Source of the DNA: Papilionanthe hookeriana x Papilionanthe teres | Taxonomy: Eukaryota; Streptophyta; Magnoliopsida; Asparagales; Orchidaceae | Assembly (NCBI GenBank): GCA_022702705.1 | Contig: CM040428.1 | Location: 59,810,155-59,874,154 of the forward strand | Length of the DNA stretch: 64,000 bases | Reading direction: 5' to 3' | Shown: piece after piece, positions 22,340 to 34,299 of the stretch | Position numbering within the stretch: the stretch's first letter is position 1 | Layout of the letters: the number at the start of each line of letters is the position of its first letter | Made by a program: the position numbers and the translations under genes | Notes under the pieces: generated by a model | What the model was told of the DNA's origin: nothing | Seen by the model: the letters and a program-made list of their open reading frames with translations, nothing else | Database searches by the model: none

Positions 22340-23880
22340 ATCATAATATAAAATTGTGGGTCAACAACTTCTATTTGTTCATTAGTGTTCTTTTTAGGGT
22401 TGATCTCAATGTTGCTAGGAAGTGTTCGTTGGGGTCTATTGCTAAGTGAATTAGCAATTTGTCCGAGTTCATTCTGTATGTTTCTAATCGCAGCATTTTG
22501 ACTTTGCAACTGGTTTCTCATTTGCAATACCACTTCTTCCATAGACATTTTCTTATCCTCAAATTTTGATCATTGTTAGAGTCCGGTGGATATGAATGTC
22601 TATAGTTTGTGTTCCTCTGATTATTCCAACTTTCATTATGATTTGCATGATTATTTTCCCATTTTAGGTTTCCACCATTAGTAGTATGATTCTAGTTAAA
22701 TTTAGGGTGGTTGTCCCAATCTGGGTTGTAAAAGTTAGAGTACGGGTTGTTTATGGTATTTAAAGTCTCATATGATAATTTAGAATCAATCATAGGCCCT
22801 AATGAACTTTCCTCACTTATTGAAGTAAATTGAGGCTGGTTCATTCCAAATTGGTCCAACTTACTTGATATTGCTGCATTCTGAGATACAATAATTGTAG
22901 TCGTATCCGTATCATAAATACTACTACATTTTTATGATTTACCCTTGTAGAGGGCCATTGAAATTCATTTGTAGCCTTATTTTCAATTAATGCATACGCT
23001 TCATCAAATGGTTTTGACATTAATGATCCACTAGCGGCAGCATCAATTATAGACCTAATGGATCCTACTAACCTATTATAAAAAGTTTGAATGATTAACC
23101 AATCGGGCAGAACGTAGTGTGGACACTTTCTTGGGAGTTCCTTAAATCTTTCTCGAGCTTCGTATATTGATTCCCTTCATATCGACAAAATGAGATAATA
23201 TCGTTTCTAAGTTTAGTAGTCCTCGAAGGTGGAAAATACTTAGCTAGGATTTCGACTTAACTCCTCCAAATTTTTAATAGAGCTGAAGTGCTAATGAATA
23301 TAACCACATTTTAGCCTTATCCCTTAGTGAGAAAGGAAAAAGCTTCGTCTAACGAAGATCGTCTGACATGCCATTATAACGAAATGTAGCACAAAGTTCT
23401 AGAAAATTTGATAAGTGTAAATAAGGATCCTTCGAAGGAGTTCCCCCAAACTGATTGTTCTGCACCAGTTAGATAATCTCAGGATTTATTTCAAATAAAT
23501 CAGCTTCTACGACAGGATTTTGTATACTTAAGAGAACTTTATTTGTCGTAGGATTTATGGAATCCCTCAATGATTTATGATGATTTTCCAAGTTATTATC
23601 TTGAAAGTTTTCGATTTCCATTTCTAATTTTTCGAGTCATTTCTGTACTTTTATTATTTTTTTATTTTTTCAAACTCGGGATCATAAGGTACAAGTCCTA
23701 TAGATCATTTGTTTCGCATACGCAACATAACAAACAATACATTAACAACTAAATAAATTAAATGAAAAATATATTCAACATAACAAAATATTTTCACGAA
23801 CACCATATTTTTCATATAAACAATTTTTTTTTGTTTTTTTTTCACAACACTTTTTCATATAATAACACTTTTCACACAAA
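22340..23880 (-). pseudogene. Athila-like Ty3 gag relic
   Basis: Read on the minus strand, 23300-22960 gives AKYFPPSRTTKLRNDIISF, then RKCPHYVLPDWLIIQTFYN-like and DAAASGSLMSKPFDEAYALI-like segments in shifting frames. These are the core of the plant retrotransposon gag domain. The C-terminal part at 22550-22340 reads MRNQLQSQNAAIRNIQNELG and IANSLSNRPQRTLPSN, the usual end of Athila/Tat gag. At least three frameshifts and stops break it. It would have packaged the element's RNA. Confidence 0.85.
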
Positions 23881-23959
23881 AATAGTTTTTAGGACACTAC
23901 AGTTTTCCAAGTCTAAGCCTAATTACTTCAACTAAAATTCTCCTAAAGTTCTTACCGAA

Positions 23960-23977
23960 GCTTCCCTAACGACGGCA
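23960..23977 (-). promoter_or_regulatory. Primer binding site of minus-strand element (tRNA-Asp-like, decayed)
   Basis: The minus strand reads TTTTTGCCGTCGTTAGGGAAG directly after the 5' LTR. It resembles TTTTTGGCGCCGTTGCCGGGGA with several substitutions. Position and similarity support tRNA-Asp priming and an Athila-type assignment. Confidence 0.6.
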
Positions 23978-23982
23978 AAAAC

Positions 23983-25974
23983 TCGACTCGACCCGCAATT
24001 ACGCAATAAATTAACTTCCAAAAGATGACAAAAACTCGACCCGATTTATAAATAAGCGGCTAGTGTGCAAAATCTTAATTGATATAAAAATTAGAAAATA
24101 TTTTACACACTGAGTACTACGCAAGTATACGTATCGTTTCGAAGTAATATAGAGTTTTCTTTAAAAACCCCAGTATCGATCCCACGAGGAAGTGAAGTAA
24201 GAGCCTTTAGTCGAATTCTATATCTAATACTAATAGTCCTCGATTTGGAATGTCGATTAAAATTTTATTTTATCTAAGCAACTACTCCTAAATGCGAGTG
24301 TTAAATGTAATAATAACTATAAATAAATGCAAATAAAAATTCTAAATATAACCCTTTTGGATGAGTTGGTTTGAAGAATTTTGAGATATTAAAAGCTACT
24401 ATTCTTATGTAATGAAATAGATAATGTATATGAATGAGATGCATTAAATATCGTACGTGCCAATTAGGAGCAATCATATTCTTTATCCTTTGGTCCGAGC
24501 ATAAAGAATATTGACTAATCTTATGTTGCATTCTGAATCCGTGGCTGAGACTTTGGGAGGATAACGACTCTCATTCGGAGCTCCCACGTTTCCCTCACGC
24601 GAGGGCTAACATCTCCGCTTCAAGACACCAAACGATAGGACCGAACCGAGGATTTTAGCACTCGTCACCCTAAAATCTCCGATTCTACGCCCGATAATTT
24701 TATTTCCCTATTTATTTGCATTCAATCCCGTGAACTTCACCATCCATGGAATTTGAATGTGGTTCGTACTTTAGTCGTAGAAAGCATAACCCTCTCGGAT
24801 TAGTATGTTTTCACAACAAATTTTAACATTACAACAGACCTTAATTGCAATGTAAATTAAGTGCAAGTAAAAACCATCATATTTATAATTAAATTTACTT
24901 CTACCATGCATCACAAAATCCTAAATATGATTTCTACTCATTACAAAAGAAAAGTAAAAGGAAAATAATGACATAATCTTCTCATACGCCATTATTTCAA
25001 AGAAGAAGAAAAAGTAAGAGAGATACGTCACAAAGCGCGAAGAAAACACAACAGAAACTTCATTTAACCAAAGAAAATCCATTAAATAAATGTTTACAAA
25101 ATTATAAGATAATGAAGTACAATACTTAGCTTTTTTCCTTTGAAAGAAAAATGAAGATCTCTCCCATAAAGTCTCCCTCTATTCATGCAATGCTAGCGAA
25201 TCCCTTACAAATTCTCTCAAAATTTCCTCTCCAATCTCTCCAAAGGGTAGAAATCTACATTTCTACTCTTAATATAAGAATATTAAACATTCCTCTCCTT
25301 TTTTCTCTCTTTTCCTCCTCCAAAATTCCTCTCAAATTCATCTCTTTTTAAAGAGGTAGAAAAATTCCAAAAGGTTGCTTAAGCACCTCTTCAAAAGGCA
25401 TCCATGTTCGATGAATCTGTGCTTGAACCGACCTTCTCGCCGTCGGTGGGCTCGTTCTCGCCATCGGCGGGCTTCTAGAACATGGGCTAACTGTTAAGGC
25501 TCGAGTGCGCTGTCGACGAGCTTTTCGGTCATATTTTGGCCTTCTCGGGAAAATCCCGCCGTCGGCGGGCTCAAGGCCGCCGTCGGTGAGATTCCTGTGC
25601 AGCTCCATCGTTTCGCTCCGTTTGGCTCCATTTTAGCTCTGATTCGCCCCGTTTCAGTTGTGTTGCGTTCGTAAATGATAGCCCTACAAAATAAACATAA
25701 AAACAACATTTCTTTAAAGTGTAATCTCATTCAAAAATATGCAAGAAGTGTAAAAGAGATTTAACGTCAAAAGACTTATCGAAGGTGTCGATGCAGAATT
25801 TCATTTCTTGCTCGTTTTTGCTCCAAATTGCACCGTTTTGGCTTCCTTTTGCTTCAATCACCATTTCTTGTACCTAAAACCAAAAAACATACAAAATACC
25901 TTCCTTTAAAGTGTAATATCATCAAAAATGAGTAAAATGATATAGCAAAAAGAGTATATATTTTAGGCGTGTCA
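23983..25974 (-). repeat. 5' LTR of minus-strand Athila-like element
   Basis: This 1.99 kb LTR runs from TGACACGCC (25974) to GGGTCGAGTCGA (23983). It matches copy A's LTR length (1.97 kb). It has GCCGTCGGCG-type motifs at 25430-25590. Outside it at 25975 the sequence 'CAGGGGAACTTGTCGGC' belongs to another repeat, also found at 58517. Confidence 0.85.
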
Positions 25975-26880
25975 CAGGGGAACTTGTCGGCTTATAAAAT
26001 TGGTTCGCATACCAAACGGATGTCACAAATCTTCTAGTTTATTTAGTCGAGCCCCATCATCAAGCAGTGTGTCTATTCTTCGAGATAAATACACGGTTTG
26101 TGATACGGTGCTCGTTTATATAAACTATTTAGGATGTGAGATCGGTTTGATTTCATATCTTAAAATTTTCAAACTTAAACTTATTTTCAAAATCAAATGC
26201 TACTTTCCAAATTATATATATTTAAATTAAATTTAAAATCTAAAATATGTCGACAATTTCTGTAGGCGACCCCTTTTCAAAACACATAACCTAAAAATAT
26301 GCCGACAATTACCCTACTCATTAGATAATTAAAACATTAAAATTCACTGAGTATGAGTTTAACACACTATTACCAAATCTTGACCTAACATGGGATGATT
26401 AATTTGACGATATAATAAGTCAAAATGAACTTGAAATGATTTAGAAGATTTTAAAAAATCGTTTAGGGTTTTGTTCCGAACACTTTTGTAACCTTTTGGA
26501 TATTTTGAATGACACTTAGACATATTATGCTGAAGAAAATCCTTCTCAAAATCTTAGGGACCACCAAGGTATGATTCGGGACCCGTTAATTCACACTTCC
26601 AATAAAATACCCTACACTACTTATCCTACATATGCTCAAGGGTTTGGGTCTTGGATAAGGTATTCATATCCTTGTGAGCAATTGGGGTTATTTTGTTAAT
26701 GACACATGTGGATCATTGAATTAGTGTATGCCGGAGTTCTAGGTGTCGAGGGTGATAACGACATTGCTATGTGAGGGATACAAAGTGGGATTTGGAATAG
26801 TCTCTCCAACCTCAAGGATCCTTCGGGAAAGAAGGATAGAATAGATGATCTTATTCACCAGCTTTTGAGTAAAATTTGCA
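25975..26880 (+). mobile_element. E-family fragment with block D
   Basis: 26480-26870 matches 35960-36420 in the same orientation. Shared elements include 'GGGACCCG.TAATTCAC', 'ATACCCTA.ACTACTTA.CCTACAT', 'CCTTGTGAGCAA' and 'GAGGGATAC'. A shorter match lies at 56730-56960. The first 220 bp (25977-26200) match 58517-58700 instead. The Athila-like element inserted at its left side. No coding sequence is present. Confidence 0.6.
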
Positions 26881-28470
26881 TCCGAAACCCCCCATCTTTC
26901 AACATGAAATATAAACATAACCAGATTGAAGAACTTTTTGCATGAAGCATAAAAATATGCTCATCAAAGAATTTTATTATTTTTTTATGAGATATAAACA
27001 TAAACACAAGGAAGAACTTTTTATATGAAGTATAAAAATAAGCACATGAAATATTTTTTATTTTTTTTGCATGAGATATAGGCATAAATGCATGGAAGGA
27101 TTATGTGCATGCAGTATAAACATAAGGGAAAATTTAGGGTTAGGACTTAGGCCACAAAAAGTGGGACAGATGAGTGTTTGGGTAAGGGATATTTTATGTA
27201 AGGGAGAGAGAAGGATGGGAGGAAAGTTAGTTAGCTAAGATTTTGGGTAAAAGAGAGAGAGGGAAGGGAGAGGGTATTGACTAAGATCTTTTTAAGTCGT
27301 AGAAAGTGATAGAAGGTGGTAAGGGTTAGGCCAAGCTTTGACTAGGAGAGTTCAAAGGAGAGAGTGAGTGAATAGGCAGGGTTTTGGCAATGTGAGAGTG
27401 TGGGAGAGGGTAAGGAATTATGTTAGTGTTTTAGGTATGTGTGCATGAGAGAGATGAGTGATTAGGCTAGGGTTTTTTGGTAGGAGAGAGAGATAAAGAG
27501 ATGCGGTGGAGGTGAACGCCATAGTTTCATGTAGGGAAGAGAAAGAGAAAAATGCATTGGAGGTAAAGGCCATGGTTTCAAGTATGAGAGAGAGAGAAAG
27601 AAATTTGGTAGAGCTAGTAAGATGTTTCCACTAGAACAGAGAGTGGGAGAGGTGATGAGTGTAGTGAGGCTTCTGCTAGGGTATAGAGAGGGAGAGGTGG
27701 CAGAAGTTAGTATGATGTTTTGTCTAGAGCATAGAGAAGGGGATTTGGTGAGTGTAGTGCGATAGGGTTGACAAGGGTAAAGAAAGTGATAGGTGGTGAG
27801 TGTAGTGTGATGGTTATGGGCAAGGTGCAGGGTAGAGAGAGGGAGAGGTGGAGAGTGTAGTGTGATGGTTTTGGCTAGGGTAGAGAGAGGGAGAGGTGGA
27901 GAGTGTAGTGTGATGGTTTTGAGTAGGGTAGAGTTAAAAGAGGTGGTGAGTGTAGTGTGAGTGAGGGCATAAGTTTTTGACCAAATAGAGAATGAGAAAG
28001 GAGAGAAAGATTAGGCTTTTTAGGTATGGAAAAGGGGGAAGAAAGAAGATAAAAGACATGAGTATTGGCCATGAAGGAAGAGGATGAGAGATGAAGAGGA
28101 TTCTAATCACAAATTCAGAAACTATTCCATGCAAAACTTTGAAATGAGAAAGGGAAAGAGATTTATACCTTTACTTAAAGAATTGCTTGACTTCCTTTCT
28201 TGAATGGATGGAGAGCCTTACCTTTATTGATGAAAAAAGGCAAGAAGGCATTGTGATTTTGACTAAGGAATAGAGAAGAAGAAGAGAGAGAGAGAAGGAG
28301 ATTTGACCAAAGGGGAAGAAGTAAAGAGGAGGGGAGTTTCGACTATAGGAGAGGAGAAAAGAGGGTTTTAGGTATGAAAGGAATGAGTGGGGATGGGGAA
28401 ATCTGTTATGAGATGGTTTAAAGAAAAGTAGAGGGAGAGATTATGAGATAAAGAGAAGGAAATTTAAATT
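26881..28470. repeat. Purine-rich region with about 58 bp tandem units
   Basis: The plus strand is dominated by GAGAGAG, GGGAGAGG and GTAGTGTGATGGT words. Between about 27600 and 27970 a unit like GTGTAGTGTGATGGTTTTGG + CTAGGGTAGAGAGAGGGAGA + GGTGGAGA repeats about six times, with two adjacent units (27850-27910) almost identical. The minus strand is pyrimidine-rich. Short open frames on it are composition artefacts. Confidence 0.7.
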
Positions 28471-29376
28471 TATTAGGGAAATTGGAAATTTCGTGAGGTG
28501 GTTATGGTTATTATGGTCAAATCCCAAATCTTGGTCATTTGAAAGAGAAAAATGCAAAGAATTCAGTGGTACAATTGGTTTTTAATGAATTGATCTCTAG
28601 CTCATGATATTTAAATTTAAAGTGACAAGATAGACTAGAAGCTTCTAAAGTTATGGCAAAAATAGTCCTTTTGCATCACCTTTTCCCAAAAAATGGCAAC
28701 TTTGGGAGTTGAAAAGACATCAAAATCTGCTCAAAATCAAGCTTGGAACCAAAGTGGCACCTAGGCACCACTCCCTGGGTGCCAAGGCTCTTGCTTGAGA
28801 GCCTTGACACCCAGAAAGTGGCACCTTGGCCCCAGAAAGTGGCGCCTTGGCATCAAGCTCTAGAGAAACAGGCCATTTTTTGCTTGTTTTGGGCGCCTAG
28901 GAGCCTAGTTTAGGTCCCTCAGCACCTGGAAAAATGTCTAAGTGCCAAAATCAAGTCTTAGACCTTCGATGGCTCGTGCTAGATAGTTCAGAAAGGTATT
29001 TTGGGTGCGTAGGCCCCCGGGGTCGCCCTGGGGTGTCGGTCTAGCCCAAAATCTTGACTTTCGCTGAGAACGCTTGACAGAAGATTTTTTCGATCAGGAA
29101 GCTATGAGAGAGTCCATGTGATTGAAATATAGTCCCGTAAATTCAAAATGGAGTATTTTATTTAGTCACGAGCTTTCGGATGGTACATACAAACCTTAAC
29201 CACCCTAAACCATGCAAGTGGACACTCTACACTTGTGACATCAAAAATAAATGCCAACAACATGTAGAATTTCGCTGTTGATAAAAAGGATACTAGTTTA
29301 TTGGTAGCATCATATACATAACAAATAAATTAGATAAAGATCTAAGAGGGAAAAAAAGTAGAATCCAAGTTTCATG
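28471..29376. other. Unassigned DNA with GGCACC-type repeats
   Basis: At 28750-28870 'GGCACCTTGGC' and 'CCCAGAAAGTGGC' are repeated and form a strong hairpin (see next entry). 28980-29230 looks like LTR or untranslated repeat DNA. I see no gene. Confidence 0.35.
28776..28813. repeat. Hairpin with 16 bp arms
   Basis: TGGGTGCCAAGGCTCT, a 6-nt loop (TGCTTG), then AGAGCCTTGACACCCA. The arms pair at 15 of 16 positions. The GGCACC unit inside it is repeated nearby. Confidence 0.8.
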
Positions 29377-29660
29377 GAGGAATGATAAGATCTATGTTAT
29401 ATTTTATTTCCAATTTTCAAGAGATTATATTTATATTAGAATAAAGTGTAAGATTCAAATAGAACATAAGTAATCTGATTTAGCAACTATGAAAAGAATA
29501 TTTAAGATATTTAATAAATGTAATAAATATAGGGTTACGGTATCTTAAAATTCATTTATCATTTAAGCTTGTAGATTAATCTGATGCTAACTTTGCAGGT
29601 TATAAATTTTACAAGAAGAGCACCATATGTATGTGCCAGTTCCAAGAATTTTTTCTTACC
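29377..29660 (+). pseudogene. Ty1/copia (SIRE-like) RT end and RNase H relic
   Basis: 29377-29430 translates to GMIRSMLYFISNFQEIIF, corresponding to the GMIGSLLYL...RPDI motif at the end of copia reverse transcriptase. A KRIFKIF segment follows (in another frame, around 29495), like VKRIFRYLK. At 29584-29655 SDANFAGYKFYKKSTICMCQ corresponds to the RNase H motif SDADFAG.K.DRKSTSG, typical of SIRE/Maximus elements. In-frame stops and frame changes are frequent and no flanking LTR was identified. It is an old relic. Confidence 0.75.
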
Positions 29661-32054
29661 ATATTTGATTTGAAAATTATATTTTTATTATGTATTCATC
29701 AATAGAGGTTGTTTATTTTTCTTTAAGTAGTCGTTTCACACATTCACGCTAAAGTAGGTAATATTTTAAAGATTATTAATCAAGGCTAACCATATTCCAA
29801 TATGACATGATAACACTAGCACAATAAATTTAACCAAATTTTTTTCTTCAACACTTTAATAACAAAACATGTATAAAATATGTCACCATTTTTATGGTGT
29901 AATTTTCTATCAAGGCATTGTATTTATAAATTTTATACATATAGAACATGGCTAGCAGCTGTTTTCACAAAATTCATAGCAAAATATTAGTTTTGTGCCT
30001 TATGATAATGCTAATGAATGCTAGATTTCATACTGTATACGTACAATTAGTGTTGTGTTTGACCCTATGTATAACCTTCTAAAATTTTATGTCAATTTAA
30101 ATGGGAAAAATAAAATTTTAACCATTTATAAGAATGCAATAAATATAATATGCACCCAATAAACATAGGATACTTGAAAGGTATCATAAGTACTCATTAA
30201 CAATGTAGCAAAAACTATTGGCATTAACAATAGAAGTGCATCATTAAATTTCCCATATCATCTATTGTTAGTAAAATATTGTGCGCAAAGGATTTAATGA
30301 TTGCTTTTGGCAACTCTTTTAAGAATCCAAAACCATTTAAAACTCTAAAAAGATCATAATTTATGCTTAAACTAGCTAACCTATTTTAAAATTTCAAAAT
30401 ATTTAAAATATCATATTTCTCCCTCTAAAGAGACTCTTAAAAGAATTCACATGTGCATACAATTTATTGTTTTATTCTAGTTCTTACAAGCCAAGTCTTG
30501 AGGCAGGAGAACATTTTAAGTGGAAGAAAAGAACCTTAGTATGCTTTTTTGAAACTCTCCATTTTTTTCTCAAATGACTTATGCAAAACTCTTTCCACTC
30601 TTACTCTATAAATGACTAGTTACCCATGAAAATAAAGTCACCTCATGTAGATTTTGCACCATGCATTATATTTCAAATGCCATAAATTTTAGAAGAAATG
30701 GAGCCACAATAAAAATTAATCAATGCATCAATAATTAAAGTTGTAACATATATATTATATTTCAATCATCCTAACATTATATTTTACTCCTTTGTACTTC
30801 ACCAAGTTTTTAAAATTTTATTTATATTATTACAATAATATGAATATAGTAGCACCAAATATATTTTCAAGCCTTTAAATCACCACAATGCAGACCACTA
30901 AATACTCTTCTTAACTTAGCAATGATGAACAATATAGTCTTTGATTAATTTCACAAACCTTTTTAATATTCAAGCGTTAACCTTATACCGTATACTTCAT
31001 AATGAGCGCTCAATCAATTATATTAGTTTTTTTCAATCCCCATCCCTTAAAGATTTTTACTTCAAGTATAGCTTTTGAAATCATCAACCAAAATTTTTGT
31101 AACTCTAGTAAATTGAATATTTTTTCTTAGTAGTAACCAATTATCATTGATCATGTTTAAAATGATGATCAAAGGCATAATATTTTCTACTTCATGACAA
31201 GCCATGTGTCAACATGAGCCATCCTACAAATGGTGAAATAATTTAAGTCTAGGCCACTTAAATAAATTCATTATCACTTTAAATATCTAGACATTGTACA
31301 TAAAAATTACTTAATTGATCATGAACTACAAGATTTTTCATGATATGATTTTCAATGCTTCTCTCATCATAGAGATACTTGTCATTATGCTTGGTAAGGA
31401 ATTTTTATTTTGAAGGACCACCATAGATCTCTTAGGATTTCGCCTAACTAATCAAATACGACATTAAAAGAGTAATATATTATCTCAAGCGATATAAATA
31501 TTACCTCAAATAGGATCTAATCATTAGATGAGAGAAATCTTTGGGGTCTAGGGAACTAGAATTCTTTCCTTACCTTACATGTGTAAGATAAGGTTCATAT
31601 TAATTATGGGGTCTTGTTTCCTACAAAGGCAACCCCTCGTAGTTAGTTAAATCTTTAGAGCCGTAAGCCCTAAACAAAACCACTTGACTAACACAACAAG
31701 TCAAATTGCCAAAAATAAAATTTTCATGATTGGATGGTCCGAATTGTAAGAATTAAGTCTATGAAGGATAGAATTTAAAATCTGATGATAACACATCATG
31801 GGAAAGGCCTAAGACATAGGATTTGATTTAAGGTGTCAATAAAAAGAACCAATGATGAGTTTGAACCGAAAGATAGATGACAAATTTAACTTACATGAAT
31901 GATGGTAAAACTTAAGCTAAGGATAGAGTAAGGTAGAAAAGGATTTCATGATGAACATAGAGATCCTAGACTATATATGGACTTCTATAGGCAGACTAAC
32001 TAAAATTTTTGGGAATGACACCGCCAGTCAAGATGCCAATTTTAACCTAACATT
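29661..32054. other. AT-rich DNA without recognised features
   Basis: About 2.4 kb of AT-rich DNA with no convincing open frame, repeat array or RNA gene. It may be further decayed copia sequence. Confidence 0.4.
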
Positions 32055-33863
32055 TGTTGAGGTCTAGTCTTTATTCCTTAGAAACTTAGGATGCAGACAT
32101 ATGACTTTCGTGTTGACTATCCTAGAGGACTGGAGATGGAAATCTACCCACTTAGAAATTCTAAAAACTTCTTTACTCTTCTTCGAGTTCCACATGCTTG
32201 CTTGTAACCTCTAAAGGCATACTCTTTACTCTTGCTTAGTAGGATGGAGCCAAGCCTGAGGGAGCTCAAGAAGGGTCCCCATAGGACGTTTTGGCCTTAG
32301 GGTTAACCCTGGGTGGTGTGGCCTTAGTTAGTCTTGCACACACACATTTGAACCCCTCACTTTAACTCACAACCCAAATCCCTAAACCAAGCATCCTTAA
32401 CTTCGTTCCCCGCTCTTTTGGAAACTCATGTGGATGGTACCCCAAACCCTTAGCCCTAGACTAGGGTTTGGCTAGGACAAACACATGGATGATCCAAAAT
32501 GGGCTCTCCCTTAGACTCATGGCTAAAAAAAGGGTAACTTTATGATTAGCATCCTCAAGGAATTCTAATTTTGCTAAAATCCCTAATTTTGACCTTTTAC
32601 CCCTAAATTTGTAAAAATTACCAAAATGTCCCTGAAAACCTACTTTTTTCCAAAATTTCACAAAATATCAATTTTTCTTAAAAATCATATCAAATCAATC
32701 CAAATCCTCAAATTGACCAAAGTACTCCGAAGTCCTCAAAATTCCCAAAAAGCCCGCAAATTTGTCAAAATGACCAAAATGCCCCTCATGCCCCAAAAAT
32801 CCCTAAAATATCCAAATTCACTCCAAATGTCCCCAAAATAAATTTGAACCAACCAATGTCTCCAACTATGCCTAAATCCACCAAAATTGGCCAAAATTCC
32901 CAAATTGCCCTTAAGTGCCTAAATTCCCCAAATCACCCCCAATTTTCACCAAATTTATTTCAAAGTCTCCCAATTTCAATTCCAAATCAAAATTTATCAT
33001 GTCAAAACCCAACTTGAACCAAATCTTATCCCAATTGAAACTAATTCCAAGTCCTGAAGCCAAGTCCAAATGAATTGCCCCAAATTGACATCACTCCCAA
33101 ATTTCAGCAAATTCAATTCGATGCCAATCTAATTTCACCAATTTCAAATCCTAAAATTTTCATTATAATTTCCTACACCAAATTCAAACCTCAATTGGAC
33201 CATACATAAACCCAAAACTAGCATAAATCAAACCCAAATCAAAACCATTATTTGGCTCCAAAATCTAAATTTCACCAAATTGAACTTCATGGCACCCAAA
33301 TTTCAGCCCAAGTGATGTCCAAATTCCTCATGAAAATTTTATAAACAAAATTGAGCCTTTACATGACCTAAATCCAAACTTAAACCTAACCCAAATCCAA
33401 TTTTTATCCCAAACCCTAATCTTAAACCTAAAATCCAAATTAGGCCAAATCTTTTGAATTAACTAATTCCTAATCATCTCTACCATTCCAAAGTGCCCTT
33501 GGATGCTAATCACATCATCAAATGACCCCAATTTGAGCCATGGACCGAGGGACCCTTGAATTTGGTGATTTGCTCCCAAAAATGGCTAAACTAAGAGGAT
33601 ATTTGCCACCAGCCTTCCCAAGCCCCAAGCTCACTTCCATTAACTCCACTAAGCTCCCAGCACCACCAAAATGGCACTCCAGTCCTGGCTGATCAGCCTA
33701 ATCAATGGAAATCCCAAAACCGATAAGACGTCCCCATGACACTAACTCAAATTGCACCCATCCAATGTGGATCACTTCTATTGGTGAATTGCGCCGCTCA
33801 ACCCTCCACATAAGCAACTGTTTCTACCCCCTAGCTTGGCAAATTAAGCCAAAATTCCCTGGC

Positions 33864-33872
33864 TATTTAAAT
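33864..33872 (+). promoter_or_regulatory. TATA box of E2
   Basis: GGCTATTTAAATACC follows the C-rich tract, about 1.8 kb from the TGTTGA end. A conserved donor-like site lies 421 bp downstream. It is equivalent to the E1 box at 4551-4558. Confidence 0.6.
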
Positions 33873-34286
33873 ACCATGACCTCACGACCAATTATAAAGA
33901 GCATCCAATTCCTTAGGGAGACTCTGCTAAAATCTTCCCAGAGCTTCTTCGGACTCTCCTAAGTTCAATCCCACTATCTTCTAGTCCTCATCCCCACTAT
34001 CCAGGCGCAATTTCATCTTGGAAATCTAGGGCTTTTTTCTGTCATACCACAAACCTCAACCAATCTCCAAATTAAACTACTCCTAAGCTTCCCCAGACCT
34101 CAATAGGAGGTTCTCCATCAAAGTCCCCATCCCTAGAGCCTTATGTACCAGACTTCTACATAGGACACACCACCCTTTAGGTTGAACTCTTACACAGCTT
34201 CAACCTTTCTTGAACCAACACTTGGAGGAGGTGCACTAGCTCACGAAGAAGCTTTATGACTATTACAATCGAGGCTACACCTCTTG

Positions 34287-34299
34287 GACAAAGGTATGA
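34287..34299 (+). promoter_or_regulatory. Conserved splice-donor-like site of E2
   Basis: GGACAAAG|GTATGA, preceded by 'CGAGGCTACACCTCTTGG', which aligns with E1's 'CGAAGCCACACTTCTCTGAG' on the minus strand. The acceptor is unknown. Confidence 0.4.

Larger units (their letters stand above)
15165..25974 (-). mobile_element. Athila-like Ty3 retrotransposon, nearly complete, non-autonomous, with nested LTR
   Basis: Read on the minus strand it has a 5' LTR (25974-23983), primer site (about 23977-23963), gag relic (about 23880-22340), protease relic (about 20750-20020), charged open frame (20007-19087), spacer (19080-17015), polypurine tract (17014-17000) and 3' LTR (16999 to about 15165). A plus-strand LTR of the same broad family (20751-22306) sits between gag and protease. 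Reverse transcriptase, RNase H and integrase are absent in the order expected for an autonomous Athila, so it would need another element's enzymes. The two LTRs differ clearly by eye (roughly 15% in the stretch I compared), which indicates an old insertion. Confidence 0.85.

Noticed and set aside
27875..28134. Leu/Ser/Pro-rich minus-strand open frames
   Set aside because: These are translation of a purine/pyrimidine tandem array. No signal of a real protein.
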